From positions 1 through 64,000 of the forward strand of contig NZ_BMFD01000001.1 in NCBI RefSeq assembly GCF_014637795.1: a stretch of DNA of 64,000 nt, read 5' to 3'. Below the pieces are notes generated by a model that was given only the letters and a program-made list of their open reading frames with translations, was not told where the DNA came from and did not search any database. Made by a program: the position numbers and the translations under genes. Shown here in pieces: positions 54,483 through 62,250 of the stretch. Source of the stretch: Belliella aquatica (GTDB lineage Bacteria; Bacteroidota; Bacteroidia; Cytophagales; Cyclobacteriaceae). The stretch's first letter is position 1. Every line of letters begins with the position of its first letter.

Positions 54483-56258
54483 ATGACCATTTCTATCCTC
54501 GATTGGAGCATTATCGCAGCATTTTTTGTGATTTCTATGCTGATTGGAGTTTATACTTCGAAAAAAGCCGGAGCTTCCGCAAAGGAGTTTTTCCTGTCAG
54601 GCAGAAATATGCCTTGGTGGTTGTTGGGCGTTTCGATGGTGGCGACGACTTTTTCGGCAGATACGCCAAACCTTGTTACAGACATCGTAAGAACCAATGG
54701 CGTATCGGGAAACTGGGTTTGGTGGGCTTTCTTGTTGACAGGCATGCTGACTGTCTTTGTCTATGCGAAATTGTGGAGAAGGTCTGAAGTGACCACAGAT
54801 TTGGAGTTCTATGAGTTGAGATATGGAGGAAAGTCGGCAGCATTCCTCAGAGCATTTCGAGCGATTTACCTCGGCGTCTTCTTCAATGTCGTCATCATGG
54901 CGACAGTCTCCCTAGCAGCAATCAAAATCGGAGGGGTCATGTTGGGATTAAGCCCAATTGAAACTTTGCTAATAGCATCGATTGTAACAGTGATTTATAG
55001 TTCCCTTGGTGGATTGAGAGGAGTGTTGTTAACAGATTTTTTCCAGTTTTTCATTGCGATGGCAGGTGCTATTGGGGCGGCAGTTTATGTTTTGGATATG
55101 CCAGAAATCGGTTCGCTAGACGGTCTCCTCACGCATCCGAATGTTGTGGATAAGTTAGATTTTCTTCCTGACTTCAATGATTGGAATATGGTGATCCCGC
55201 TACTAATTATGCCCTTAGCGATACAGTGGTGGGCCACTTGGTATCCTGGTGCTGAGCCTGGAGGTGGTGGCTATATTGCCCAAAGAATGCTTTCGGCAAA
55301 AGATGAAAAAAATGCCATTGGCGCCACCTTGTTTTTCAATATTGCACATTATGGCATGCGCCCTTGGCCTTGGATCATAATTGCTTTGGCTTCCTTGATT
55401 ATTTTCCCAAATGTATCGGACATGCAGGAGGCTTTCCCACATATTCCTGTTGACAAGATGGGGCATGACCTTGCCTACTCTGCTATGCTTACTTTCCTAC
55501 CCGCAGGATTGATTGGATTGGTGCTCGCTTCGCTTATAGCGGCGGTGATGTCCACTTTATCCACACACCTCAACTGGGGGTCTTCCTACGTAGTGAATGA
55601 CTTTTACCTGCGCTTTCTTAAGCCAGAAGCATCTGACAAAGAATTGGTGTTGGTAGGAAGGTTATCCACAGTGGTGCTGATGCTGCTTGCTGCGATTTTA
55701 GCTTTGGCCTTGTCCAATGCCTTAGAGGCTTTTAATATCTTATTGCAAATTGGGGCTGGAACAGGTGCCATATTTATTCTACGCTGGTTTTGGTGGCGCA
55801 TCAATGCCATGACAGAAATTGCTGCTATGATTATTTCTTTTGTCGTGGCCATTTTCTTTGAAGTCATTAATCCAAAGATTGATTTAATTTCTATCCCAGA
55901 GGGTCAGGAATATTTGAAATTGCTGTATGGTGTTGGCATCACTACCATAGGTTGGTTAACAGTAACATTTTTTACGAAACCTGAAAAAGATCAGGTCTTG
56001 CTTTCTTTTTATCGTAAAGTAAAACCTGCTGCTTTTGGCTGGAAAAAGGTCTTGGATCGCTATCCACAAGAAGAACAAGAGCAAGGACAGCTTCCGAAAG
56101 AAATTGGACTGATGTTGGTTGGGTCAGTGATGGTATATGCCGTACTTTTCGCGGTAGGTTTCTGGATATATGGAAATATCATGGCAGCTACCTTATCCAC
56201 AATCACCGCGATCATCGGGGCTTTAATTATTTTCAAGAGTTGGAAAGGGATGAGGTAA
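54483..56258 (+). CDS. Sodium:solute symporter family transporter
   Basis: The 591-residue SSF-family permease imports a solute with sodium. About 13-14 hydrophobic segments start with DWSIIAAFFVISMLIGVYTS, followed by FFLSGRNMPWWLLGVSMVATTFSADTP, the usual SSF N-terminal signature. The solute cannot be told; a sugar or sugar amine is plausible because the NahK-like kinase is divergently adjacent. Four DnaA-box-type nonamers lie inside the gene. Confidence 0.93.
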   Translation: MTISILDWSIIAAFFVISMLIGVYTSKKAGASAKEFFLSGRNMPWWLLGVSMVATTFSADTPNLVTDIVRTNGVSGNWVWWAFLLTGMLTVFVYAKLWRRSEVTTDLEFYELRYGGKSAAFLRAFRAIYLGVFFNVVIMATVSLAAIKIGGVMLGLSPIETLLIASIVTVIYSSLGGLRGVLLTDFFQFFIAMAGAIGAAVYVLDMPEIGSLDGLLTHPNVVDKLDFLPDFNDWNMVIPLLIMPLAIQWWATWYPGAEPGGGGYIAQRMLSAKDEKNAIGATLFFNIAHYGMRPWPWIIIALASLIIFPNVSDMQEAFPHIPVDKMGHDLAYSAMLTFLPAGLIGLVLASLIAAVMSTLSTHLNWGSSYVVNDFYLRFLKPEASDKELVLVGRLSTVVLMLLAAILALALSNALEAFNILLQIGAGTGAIFILRWFWWRINAMTEIAAMIISFVVAIFFEVINPKIDLISIPEGQEYLKLLYGVGITTIGWLTVTFFTKPEKDQVLLSFYRKVKPAAFGWKKVLDRYPQEEQEQGQLPKEIGLMLVGSVMVYAVLFAVGFWIYGNIMAATLSTITAIIGALIIFKSWKGMR

Positions 56259-57029
56259 GGAATTTTACCACTGGTGAACACAGGTGAACACATTTTTATT
56301 TATGATTTAGGAAGGTTAAAAGCTCTTGGCGAGCAAGGGCTACTTCAGTATTTTAGCTAAATTTGTGAAGTTGTGTTTATTTTTTTTAGAGACTTATACC
56401 AATTGATAGGTTCAAATTAAAAGATAACACTTTGATACTACTCCCATATCCGACCCATTCTGGGTCGGGAAGATGGAATTTTCTTCATTTTCCTATAACC
56501 ATGTGATCCCTTCGGGATCGAGGAAAAACAGTTCCTCTTCCTGAAAATATATAATCACTTAGCGATCACGGACAGCAAATCATTTCCTAAGATGATTCTC
56601 TCATCCCTAAAATACATTAGAACATTTATTACTAACTCAAAATACCTCTATACCTACCTGGCGTTCCCGAACGGGAACAAATTTGATTAACCCCGTGATG
56701 AAATCCGGAGGTATGAAAAAACAAACAACCTAACCACCAACAACTCCTAAGGAGTTGAATTTGATAAAGGCACCTAAGAAAAATAATTTTTATGAATTGA
56801 TGGGTTTAGAATAAAGGGTACTGCTGTGATTCTGCTAAAAAACACGACCCATTCTGCGTCGGTAAGATGGGAATTTCTTCATTTTCTATAAACATGTGAT
56901 CCCTTCGGGATCAGATCAGGGACAGTAATTCTTTTTCTAAGTGTGCAAATACCTGATTTTACTGATAACGGGACAAGCGTTGCTCAAGTCTTACATCTTG
57001 CGTCTTGAATCTTATATCTTACGAAAACC
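56259..57029. repeat. 770-bp gene-free region with two direct repeats and inverted copy B
   Basis: A direct repeat of about 118 bp occurs at 56401-56520 and 56795-56912, each with a GACCCATTCTG(G/C)GTCG palindrome and a GTGATCCCTTCGGGATC hairpin. Between them lies the inverted copy B (56661-56774) of the composite element at 48959-49070. No ORF is supported; short frames here overlap the hairpins. Confidence 0.7.
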
Positions 57030-57608
57030 CTACTTCTTAAACTGCAAAGTATTAATCAAATGGGTCATGTCAATTTTGATATGTTCAATTACAGGTGCGA
57101 GTGAATCGTTTTTCATGGCTGTATTGAAATATAAAGCCCCTCTAAGAAAATGATTTGTGGAGTCCGTTATGAAAAATTGAAATTGTGTTGGCACTTCACC
57201 ACTCAACTCTGCCACTACAGCGGTATAGCCTTTTGGGGTGAGGAGAATGGATTCTTCGATTCCGTAAGCTTTGATTTGGTGCTTAGCAGTGAGGTTGATG
57301 GCGTCATTGAGTACCATTTTTACATCACCCCCTTTTGTGCCCAATGGCAAATAGGTCAAATGGACCTTGGCTCCCAATTCTCTATAATTGAGGTTGATCC
57401 AGGCTGCTTGATCGATATTAAAAGAATCTTGCTCTACCGACGCAGCTTGCGACACTTCAAAAAGATAAGGATAACTCCCACTTAATGTCTCAAAAGCTCT
57501 TTCAGGAAGATCAATACGATTATAGCCCAAAGGTCTTGGCAGATAATCTCCTCCGCAGCTACTCAAAAACGCTAAAATAAAAAGCCAGATGAAATTCTTA
57601 TTTGACAT
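57030..57608 (-). CDS. gldD: Gliding motility lipoprotein GldD
   Basis: The 192-residue lipoprotein (lipobox FLSSC, about Cys18) has the GldD hallmark PRPLGYNRIDLPE near its start and a beta-rich body with LTPKGYTAVVAELSG. In Flavobacterium johnsoniae GldD is needed for gliding and is linked to type IX secretion. It stands alone here, without other gld genes in the window. Confidence 0.93.
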   Translation of the reverse strand: MSNKNFIWLFILAFLSSCGGDYLPRPLGYNRIDLPERAFETLSGSYPYLFEVSQAASVEQDSFNIDQAAWINLNYRELGAKVHLTYLPLGTKGGDVKMVLNDAINLTAKHQIKAYGIEESILLTPKGYTAVVAELSGEVPTQFQFFITDSTNHFLRGALYFNTAMKNDSLAPVIEHIKIDMTHLINTLQFKK

Positions 57609-57782
57609 GCCTCAAAGTTATCAATTTGGATTGATTTCAACTTTGTAATGTCGATATTTATAAGAAAATTGTCCAAAGTCCTGAGTCAACAGTCCACAGC
57701 GGCCATAATCAAAATGTAAGCGTAATTTTATTGGCTACTGATAGAAATGTGGATATGAATCAAAACTTAAAAGTCTAAACTT

Positions 57783-58313
57783 ATGAAAACAAGAAAACCC
57801 GTCCTTTTGAGTGCTTTAAGCATTCTCTTTTTATGCATTGCACAGTTCAGTGCTACAGCACAGACCACCATGGAAGAATTTATGATGAAGTGGGAAAACA
57901 GCAAACAGTTTACTTTGGCTGTAGTAGATAAAATGCCAGATGAATTACAAAATTACAAACCGCATGAGACGGCGATGAGTTTTTCTGAACAAGTGTCTCA
58001 CTTATCTTCGACAATAGCGGGCATTGGCAAAAGATTTTTGGCAGGTGAAGATCCAAGTTTTGATCTTGCTGCAAAACCTGCAAACAAAGAAGCGTTAAAA
58101 GCATATGTTACTGCTTGCTATGACTATGGAGCAGCGACATTTTCCAATTTGAGCGAAGCGCAATTGGCTGAAAAAGTTGAGATTTTTGGAAACGATGCTA
58201 GCAGAAGGCAAATCTTAAGACTGCTAGATGACCACTGCACGCATCATAGGGGAGCTGCGATCTCTTACATTCGCGCCAATGGCATCGAACCCCCAAGATT
58301 CAATGGGATGTAA
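57783..58313 (+). CDS. DinB-fold protein with signal peptide
   Basis: The 176-residue protein has a signal peptide (about 1-26, ending TAQ), unlike the cytoplasmic DinB-fold protein at 926. The His triad is visible as His in SEQVSHLSS and two His in DDHCTHHRGA. It is presumably a periplasmic metal-binding protein; its function is unknown. Confidence 0.85.
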   Translation: MKTRKPVLLSALSILFLCIAQFSATAQTTMEEFMMKWENSKQFTLAVVDKMPDELQNYKPHETAMSFSEQVSHLSSTIAGIGKRFLAGEDPSFDLAAKPANKEALKAYVTACYDYGAATFSNLSEAQLAEKVEIFGNDASRRQILRLLDDHCTHHRGAAISYIRANGIEPPRFNGM

Positions 58314-58355
58314 AAGACAGAAGCCAAGCAAAAAATGCTTGGCTTCTGTCTTTTA
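58312..58355. terminator. Long terminator after the exported DinB gene
   Basis: The arms AAAAGACAGAAGCCAAGCA and TGCTTGGCTTCTGTCTTTT are fully complementary around a short AAAAA loop. It begins within the stop codon and serves the convergent nitroreductase gene as well. Confidence 0.9.
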
Positions 58356-58370
58356 CATTTGATAAGTATG

Positions 58371-58985
58371 TTATCCTCTTACCCATTGTACTTTTTCAGC
58401 TATTGGCTTTCTACGACCTTCTGGCCACCTGTCTGTGGCAGGTTTGGCTACATAGAAAAATCCCATCAGCATATCTTCTTCTCCCAGCTCAAACCATTCT
58501 TTAGCTTCCGGCCAAAAGGTAGGCCCACCTGTTCCCCAATAGGCTGCTAATCCATGTGCAGATGCTGTCAGATACATATTTTGAACCGCCATGGCTACAG
58601 CTGCTATTTCTTCCATCACAGGAAGATTTGCACGAAGATCTCGATTCATTTTGATTGCAATGATATGGGATGCTTTCAGTGGATTTTCTAAAAATTTCTG
58701 AAATGTCGCTTCTATAAAGTTTCCGTTTTTCTCAGCGCGTTGCTTGTAAAGATTGGCTTGAAAGTCAGCAAACTTCTTCAATCCCTCACCAGAAAAAACA
58801 GTAAAACTCCAAGGTTCAGTAAGCTTATGTGTAGGGGCCCAATTGGCATTTTCAAGCATTTCTTGGATGACTGAGTCTTCGACAGGGTCGTTTTCCTTAA
58901 ACTGCGCAACAAACATGGACCTACGGCCACGGATGATTTTATTGACTTCTTCGATGTTAAATTCAGGTCTTTCCATATATTTCAA
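58371..58985 (-). CDS. Nitroreductase-family FMN oxidoreductase
   Basis: The 204-residue protein has the family's N-terminal RGRRSMFVAQF (FMN phosphate contact) and a central NANWAPTHKLTEPW segment, then GLAAYWGTGG near the C-terminus. It reduces nitro compounds or quinones with NAD(P)H and FMN, in the cytoplasm. It converges with the DinB gene. Confidence 0.92.
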   Translation of the reverse strand: MKYMERPEFNIEEVNKIIRGRRSMFVAQFKENDPVEDSVIQEMLENANWAPTHKLTEPWSFTVFSGEGLKKFADFQANLYKQRAEKNGNFIEATFQKFLENPLKASHIIAIKMNRDLRANLPVMEEIAAVAMAVQNMYLTASAHGLAAYWGTGGPTFWPEAKEWFELGEEDMLMGFFYVAKPATDRWPEGRRKPIAEKVQWVRG

Positions 58986-59033
58986 AAGGTTTTTTTATCT
59001 CCTCTACACAATGCTAAATATATAAAATTGGTT

Positions 59034-59729
59034 CTATAGTAAATCAGATTTCAAACTAGATTGGATTTTCTCTTCCTCCACACACAAATCATACATGATT
59101 TGCTCGGCTATTGCATATTTTCTTACAACATAAATAGTGATTAAAGCCAGTGGAATCCCTAGTAGATTGATTGTCATATCAATCATTGTACTATCGAGAA
59201 GGTTCTCAACCGTATTTTCCTTTTTAAGAAAGCCTAAAGAAATCCGACCAAGCACCCCCGAAATTAACCAAAGCACCCACCACGATAGTACCCAAGAAGA
59301 AGACAAATCCAACTCTTTACCAAAAAACCTTTTAACATAAAGTCTAGTCTCTATGAAAAGCTCTTTCATGATTTGATAAGGCCTGAATAAATTAATAAAA
59401 GGAACAAACCAAGCTCCAGCTGCCCAACCCTCACTTTGATTTAAAAACTTTACCTTCACATGCAGATTAAAATATGCTCTTCTAAACCATCTGATAAAGA
59501 GAAAACCAGAAGTTAGAAAAGCAATCAAATATATAATTCCAAGTAAACCAACTCTCAAATCGTTTGCTTCAAGTTCCTCAAAAGTATAATCACCATCATT
59601 TATAACCGTATTTAAGAGATCATACTGTAGATAATTTGAAACTAGAAGAATCATTTCTAACATTAAAATTATCCACAAAAGAGCTAAAACATGGCGTGAT
59701 CGGCTTTCATTGGGTCGAAGTTTTTCCAT
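59034..59729 (-). CDS. DUF4328 membrane protein
   Basis: The 231-residue product is read from the ATG at 59729; a start at 59780 would add 17 hydrophobic residues of doubtful reality. The DUF4328 pattern is visible: several hydrophobic segments, FIRWFRRAYFNL, GWAAGAWFVPFINLFRPYQIMKEL and a long WVLWL segment. Its function is unknown. A DnaA-box-type nonamer lies within the first part of the gene. Confidence 0.87.
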   Translation of the reverse strand: MEKLRPNESRSRHVLALLWIILMLEMILLVSNYLQYDLLNTVINDGDYTFEELEANDLRVGLLGIIYLIAFLTSGFLFIRWFRRAYFNLHVKVKFLNQSEGWAAGAWFVPFINLFRPYQIMKELFIETRLYVKRFFGKELDLSSSWVLSWWVLWLISGVLGRISLGFLKKENTVENLLDSTMIDMTINLLGIPLALITIYVVRKYAIAEQIMYDLCVEEEKIQSSLKSDLL

Positions 59730-59848
59730 AATTTGAGGTGCTAGGTCTATAAGTATTAAAAGGCAGATTTTTAAACCCAATAAACTTAATCTTTTTTCCT
59801 ATAACTACAAATAAAAATATGGGGTGTTAAGAAACTATATCTTATAAT

Positions 59849-62092
59849 TTAAAAACTGTATCCCAACTTCACACCCCCGTAATAATTCCTCAAAGGAGCA
59901 GGCTGATAGAATCTATTTGCAAACGCATTGAGGTCATTACCCAAACTGTAGGATTCATTCAATAAGTTATCCACACCAAAATACACCTCAGCATCCCAAT
60001 TTCCGGCAAAAGTACTTCTCCAACCAACTCTACTACTCACCAAATTGTAAGCATCTTGATAAACTGTATTCGCATCATTCAAGGGTAACTTATCCACATA
60101 TTGATGGGTGAAGTTTAGATAAAAGCCAAGCTTTGCTCTTAAATCGATTTGATTGACCAAAGTATTTGGAGCAACGCCCGTCAATTGATTGCCTGAGAAA
60201 TCATTTCCTCTGCTGCTAAAATCAGCAAACTCAAAATAGTGCCCTGTAAATGCATGACTAAATTTCAAATCATGAATCAGTGTTTGTGGATTTCTCCACA
60301 GTGCATAATCCACTTGCGCTTCTATACCACGCTGATTGGTATTTCCTGCATTTCTGAATAACACCACCCCTTGTTCATTGGCAAATGTGGTGATCGTCTG
60401 ATCCAATTTGAAATAAAAACCTACGATATCCACATTGAAGATCCCATGTGTTCCTCTGTAGCCCAATTCATAATTTACGCCTTTTTCTGCCTCTAGGTCT
60501 AAATTGATACTTCCCTCGTTTGTTCTTACCTCAGCGATGGAAGGAGGCGAAAATCCAGAACTGATACTCCCATGAATTCCTGATTTGTCATTGATCTGAT
60601 AGGCCAAAGCGATTCTAGGAACGATAATCGGATCAAATTTGCGTTGATTCGAAGCAGGTTCGTTAGCACTAGCATCAATAGTTCGGTTGATGTCATATCG
60701 GGAAAAGTTTTCGCTAAATGCCAAAGTCATCAAAAATTTATTCGACCATTCCAATTCAAACTGCTGAAATAGAAAAGCCTGAGTTGTCACCAAATCATCG
60801 CTAAACCTAACCGTATCGGCTTGTCCATTTCTATTTCCAAAATTTTGTGCTAAAGTTTTGCCATACTGATATTCCCCACCAGCGATGATTCTGATAGGAA
60901 ATCGACCGATTTTATCATTTCTGGTGAATTTGGTTCTCCCACCATAACTGAAAGCAGTCTCTTTTTTATAATCTAAGATAAAAGGATTTTCAAATTCCGT
61001 GGTGTTAACATACAACGCGGTTTGATTCTCCAATTTATCAGAAAAAGTGTAGGTATGGGAAAGTGTTCCGTAGAGAGATTTTTGAGCGATAGAACTATTT
61101 TGATTGACCGAACCGGGTCTAGCTTGTCGTGGATCTTCTTCCAATTGGGTAGCATTTAAAGCTCCAGGGATTTCATACTTTAGATCACTGTAAAGGATCT
61201 GTGTGGATAACTTTTGCTTCTTTGAAGGTTTCATATGTGCGGCCAATTGGAAAACCTTTCTGTCAACAGCACTGTGTTCACGGTATCCATCAGATTTTTG
61301 ATGGACATAGGATGCACTGATTCCACCTTCCCCAATCTGCTGATCAATGCCGAAGCGATATCTCACCAAACCAAAATCTCCCACATTCAAATCTGTAGAA
61401 ATCCTGTTCTCATCAATCTGAGTTTTGCTTTGAAAGCTAATCACTCCTCCATTTCCCGCTCCGTAAATACTACTCGCGGGTCCTTTCACAATTTCGGTCT
61501 GTTGGATATTGCTTAGATCTAATAAATTCAAAGGAGTAGTACCATCAGGAGAAGTGAAAGGAATTCCATTCCAGTAGACTTTTACATTTCTCACCCCAAA
61601 AGGAGATCTTAAAGAACTCCCTCGAATAGATATTCTATAACTGGCAGGTGCTCTTTCCTCTACCCTGATACCTGCTTTGGTGTTGAAGGCATTGACAATA
61701 GAAGTTTCACTGAATCGGTAAAGCTCGCTTTCCAAAACTCTACTCACAGATCCTGCTTGTTGCAATAATGGTCTGTCGGACTCAAAAGCGGTGACCGTGA
61801 CTGTGGATAGGTCATTTGTCAAGGGAGACAGTAGGACAATATTCTCCTGATTTGGAATAATATCCTCACTCTTCTTTTGATAGGCAACATGTGAAAAATC
61901 TAATTTTATAGATTGTGCAAAATCTATTTGCGCAATTCCTTTATCATCGGTGATTTGGCCTTTAAATCCTATTCCTTTGATCGCTACGCCGGGGATTGGT
62001 TCTTGAGAATCGCGATCCACAACCTTGACCGTCGTTTGGGCAAAAAGTGAGATTGGTAAAAATAGGATTAGGAAGAAGTAGAATTTTTTCAT
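59849..62092 (-). CDS. TonB-dependent outer-membrane receptor
   Basis: The 747-residue receptor has a signal peptide (1-18, ending LFAQ), a carboxypeptidase-regulatory-like domain (about 20-100), a plug (about 115-225, with RISIRGSSLRSPFGVRN and VKGPASSIYGAGNGGV) and a barrel ending in GVKLGYSF. The plug resembles siderophore/FecA-type receptors, so iron-siderophore import is a possibility, not shown. It is a single gene, with three DnaA-box-type nonamers inside. Confidence 0.92.
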   Translation of the reverse strand: MKKFYFFLILFLPISLFAQTTVKVVDRDSQEPIPGVAIKGIGFKGQITDDKGIAQIDFAQSIKLDFSHVAYQKKSEDIIPNQENIVLLSPLTNDLSTVTVTAFESDRPLLQQAGSVSRVLESELYRFSETSIVNAFNTKAGIRVEERAPASYRISIRGSSLRSPFGVRNVKVYWNGIPFTSPDGTTPLNLLDLSNIQQTEIVKGPASSIYGAGNGGVISFQSKTQIDENRISTDLNVGDFGLVRYRFGIDQQIGEGGISASYVHQKSDGYREHSAVDRKVFQLAAHMKPSKKQKLSTQILYSDLKYEIPGALNATQLEEDPRQARPGSVNQNSSIAQKSLYGTLSHTYTFSDKLENQTALYVNTTEFENPFILDYKKETAFSYGGRTKFTRNDKIGRFPIRIIAGGEYQYGKTLAQNFGNRNGQADTVRFSDDLVTTQAFLFQQFELEWSNKFLMTLAFSENFSRYDINRTIDASANEPASNQRKFDPIIVPRIALAYQINDKSGIHGSISSGFSPPSIAEVRTNEGSINLDLEAEKGVNYELGYRGTHGIFNVDIVGFYFKLDQTITTFANEQGVVLFRNAGNTNQRGIEAQVDYALWRNPQTLIHDLKFSHAFTGHYFEFADFSSRGNDFSGNQLTGVAPNTLVNQIDLRAKLGFYLNFTHQYVDKLPLNDANTVYQDAYNLVSSRVGWRSTFAGNWDAEVYFGVDNLLNESYSLGNDLNAFANRFYQPAPLRNYYGGVKLGYSF

Positions 62093-62193
62093 GTTAGATA
62101 ATTTTTAATTCTTGACTGTAAGTATCCTTTTTAAGCAGATTGACTTTACTTTCGGTCATTTACAAAAGGGATAACACCAACTCAATAAAAATG

Positions 62194-62230
62194 ATTAAAA
62201 AAAACCTCAAGATTTAAATCTTGAGGTTTT
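62194..62230 (-). terminator. Terminator of the M1 peptidase gene
   Basis: The arms AACCTCAAGATTT and AAATCTTGAGGTT are fully complementary. On the minus strand TTTTTTT follows (the A-run at 62196-62202). It lies about 20 bp past the stop codon at 62251. Confidence 0.9.
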
Positions 62231-62250
62231 TAATAAGGTAGATTTTAAAA

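Larger units (their letters stand above)
48913..61210. promoter_or_regulatory. Dispersed cluster of perfect TTATCCACA nonamers (DnaA-box type)
   Basis: Seventeen exact copies of TTATCCACA or its complement begin at 48913, 49971, 50427, 51641, 52297, 52932, 53246, 53849, 54010, 55145, 55557, 55662, 56193, 59669, 59967, 60090 and 61202. Most are inside genes. I found none in 1-48900. TTATCCACA matches the E. coli DnaA box consensus TTATNCACA. Whether these sites bind DnaA is unknown. Confidence 0.6.

Noticed and set aside
56259-57029. Replication origin in the gene-free region near the DnaA boxes
   Set aside because: No DnaA-box nonamer lies inside this region, and there is no AT-rich unwinding element next to a box cluster; the repeats explain the structure.
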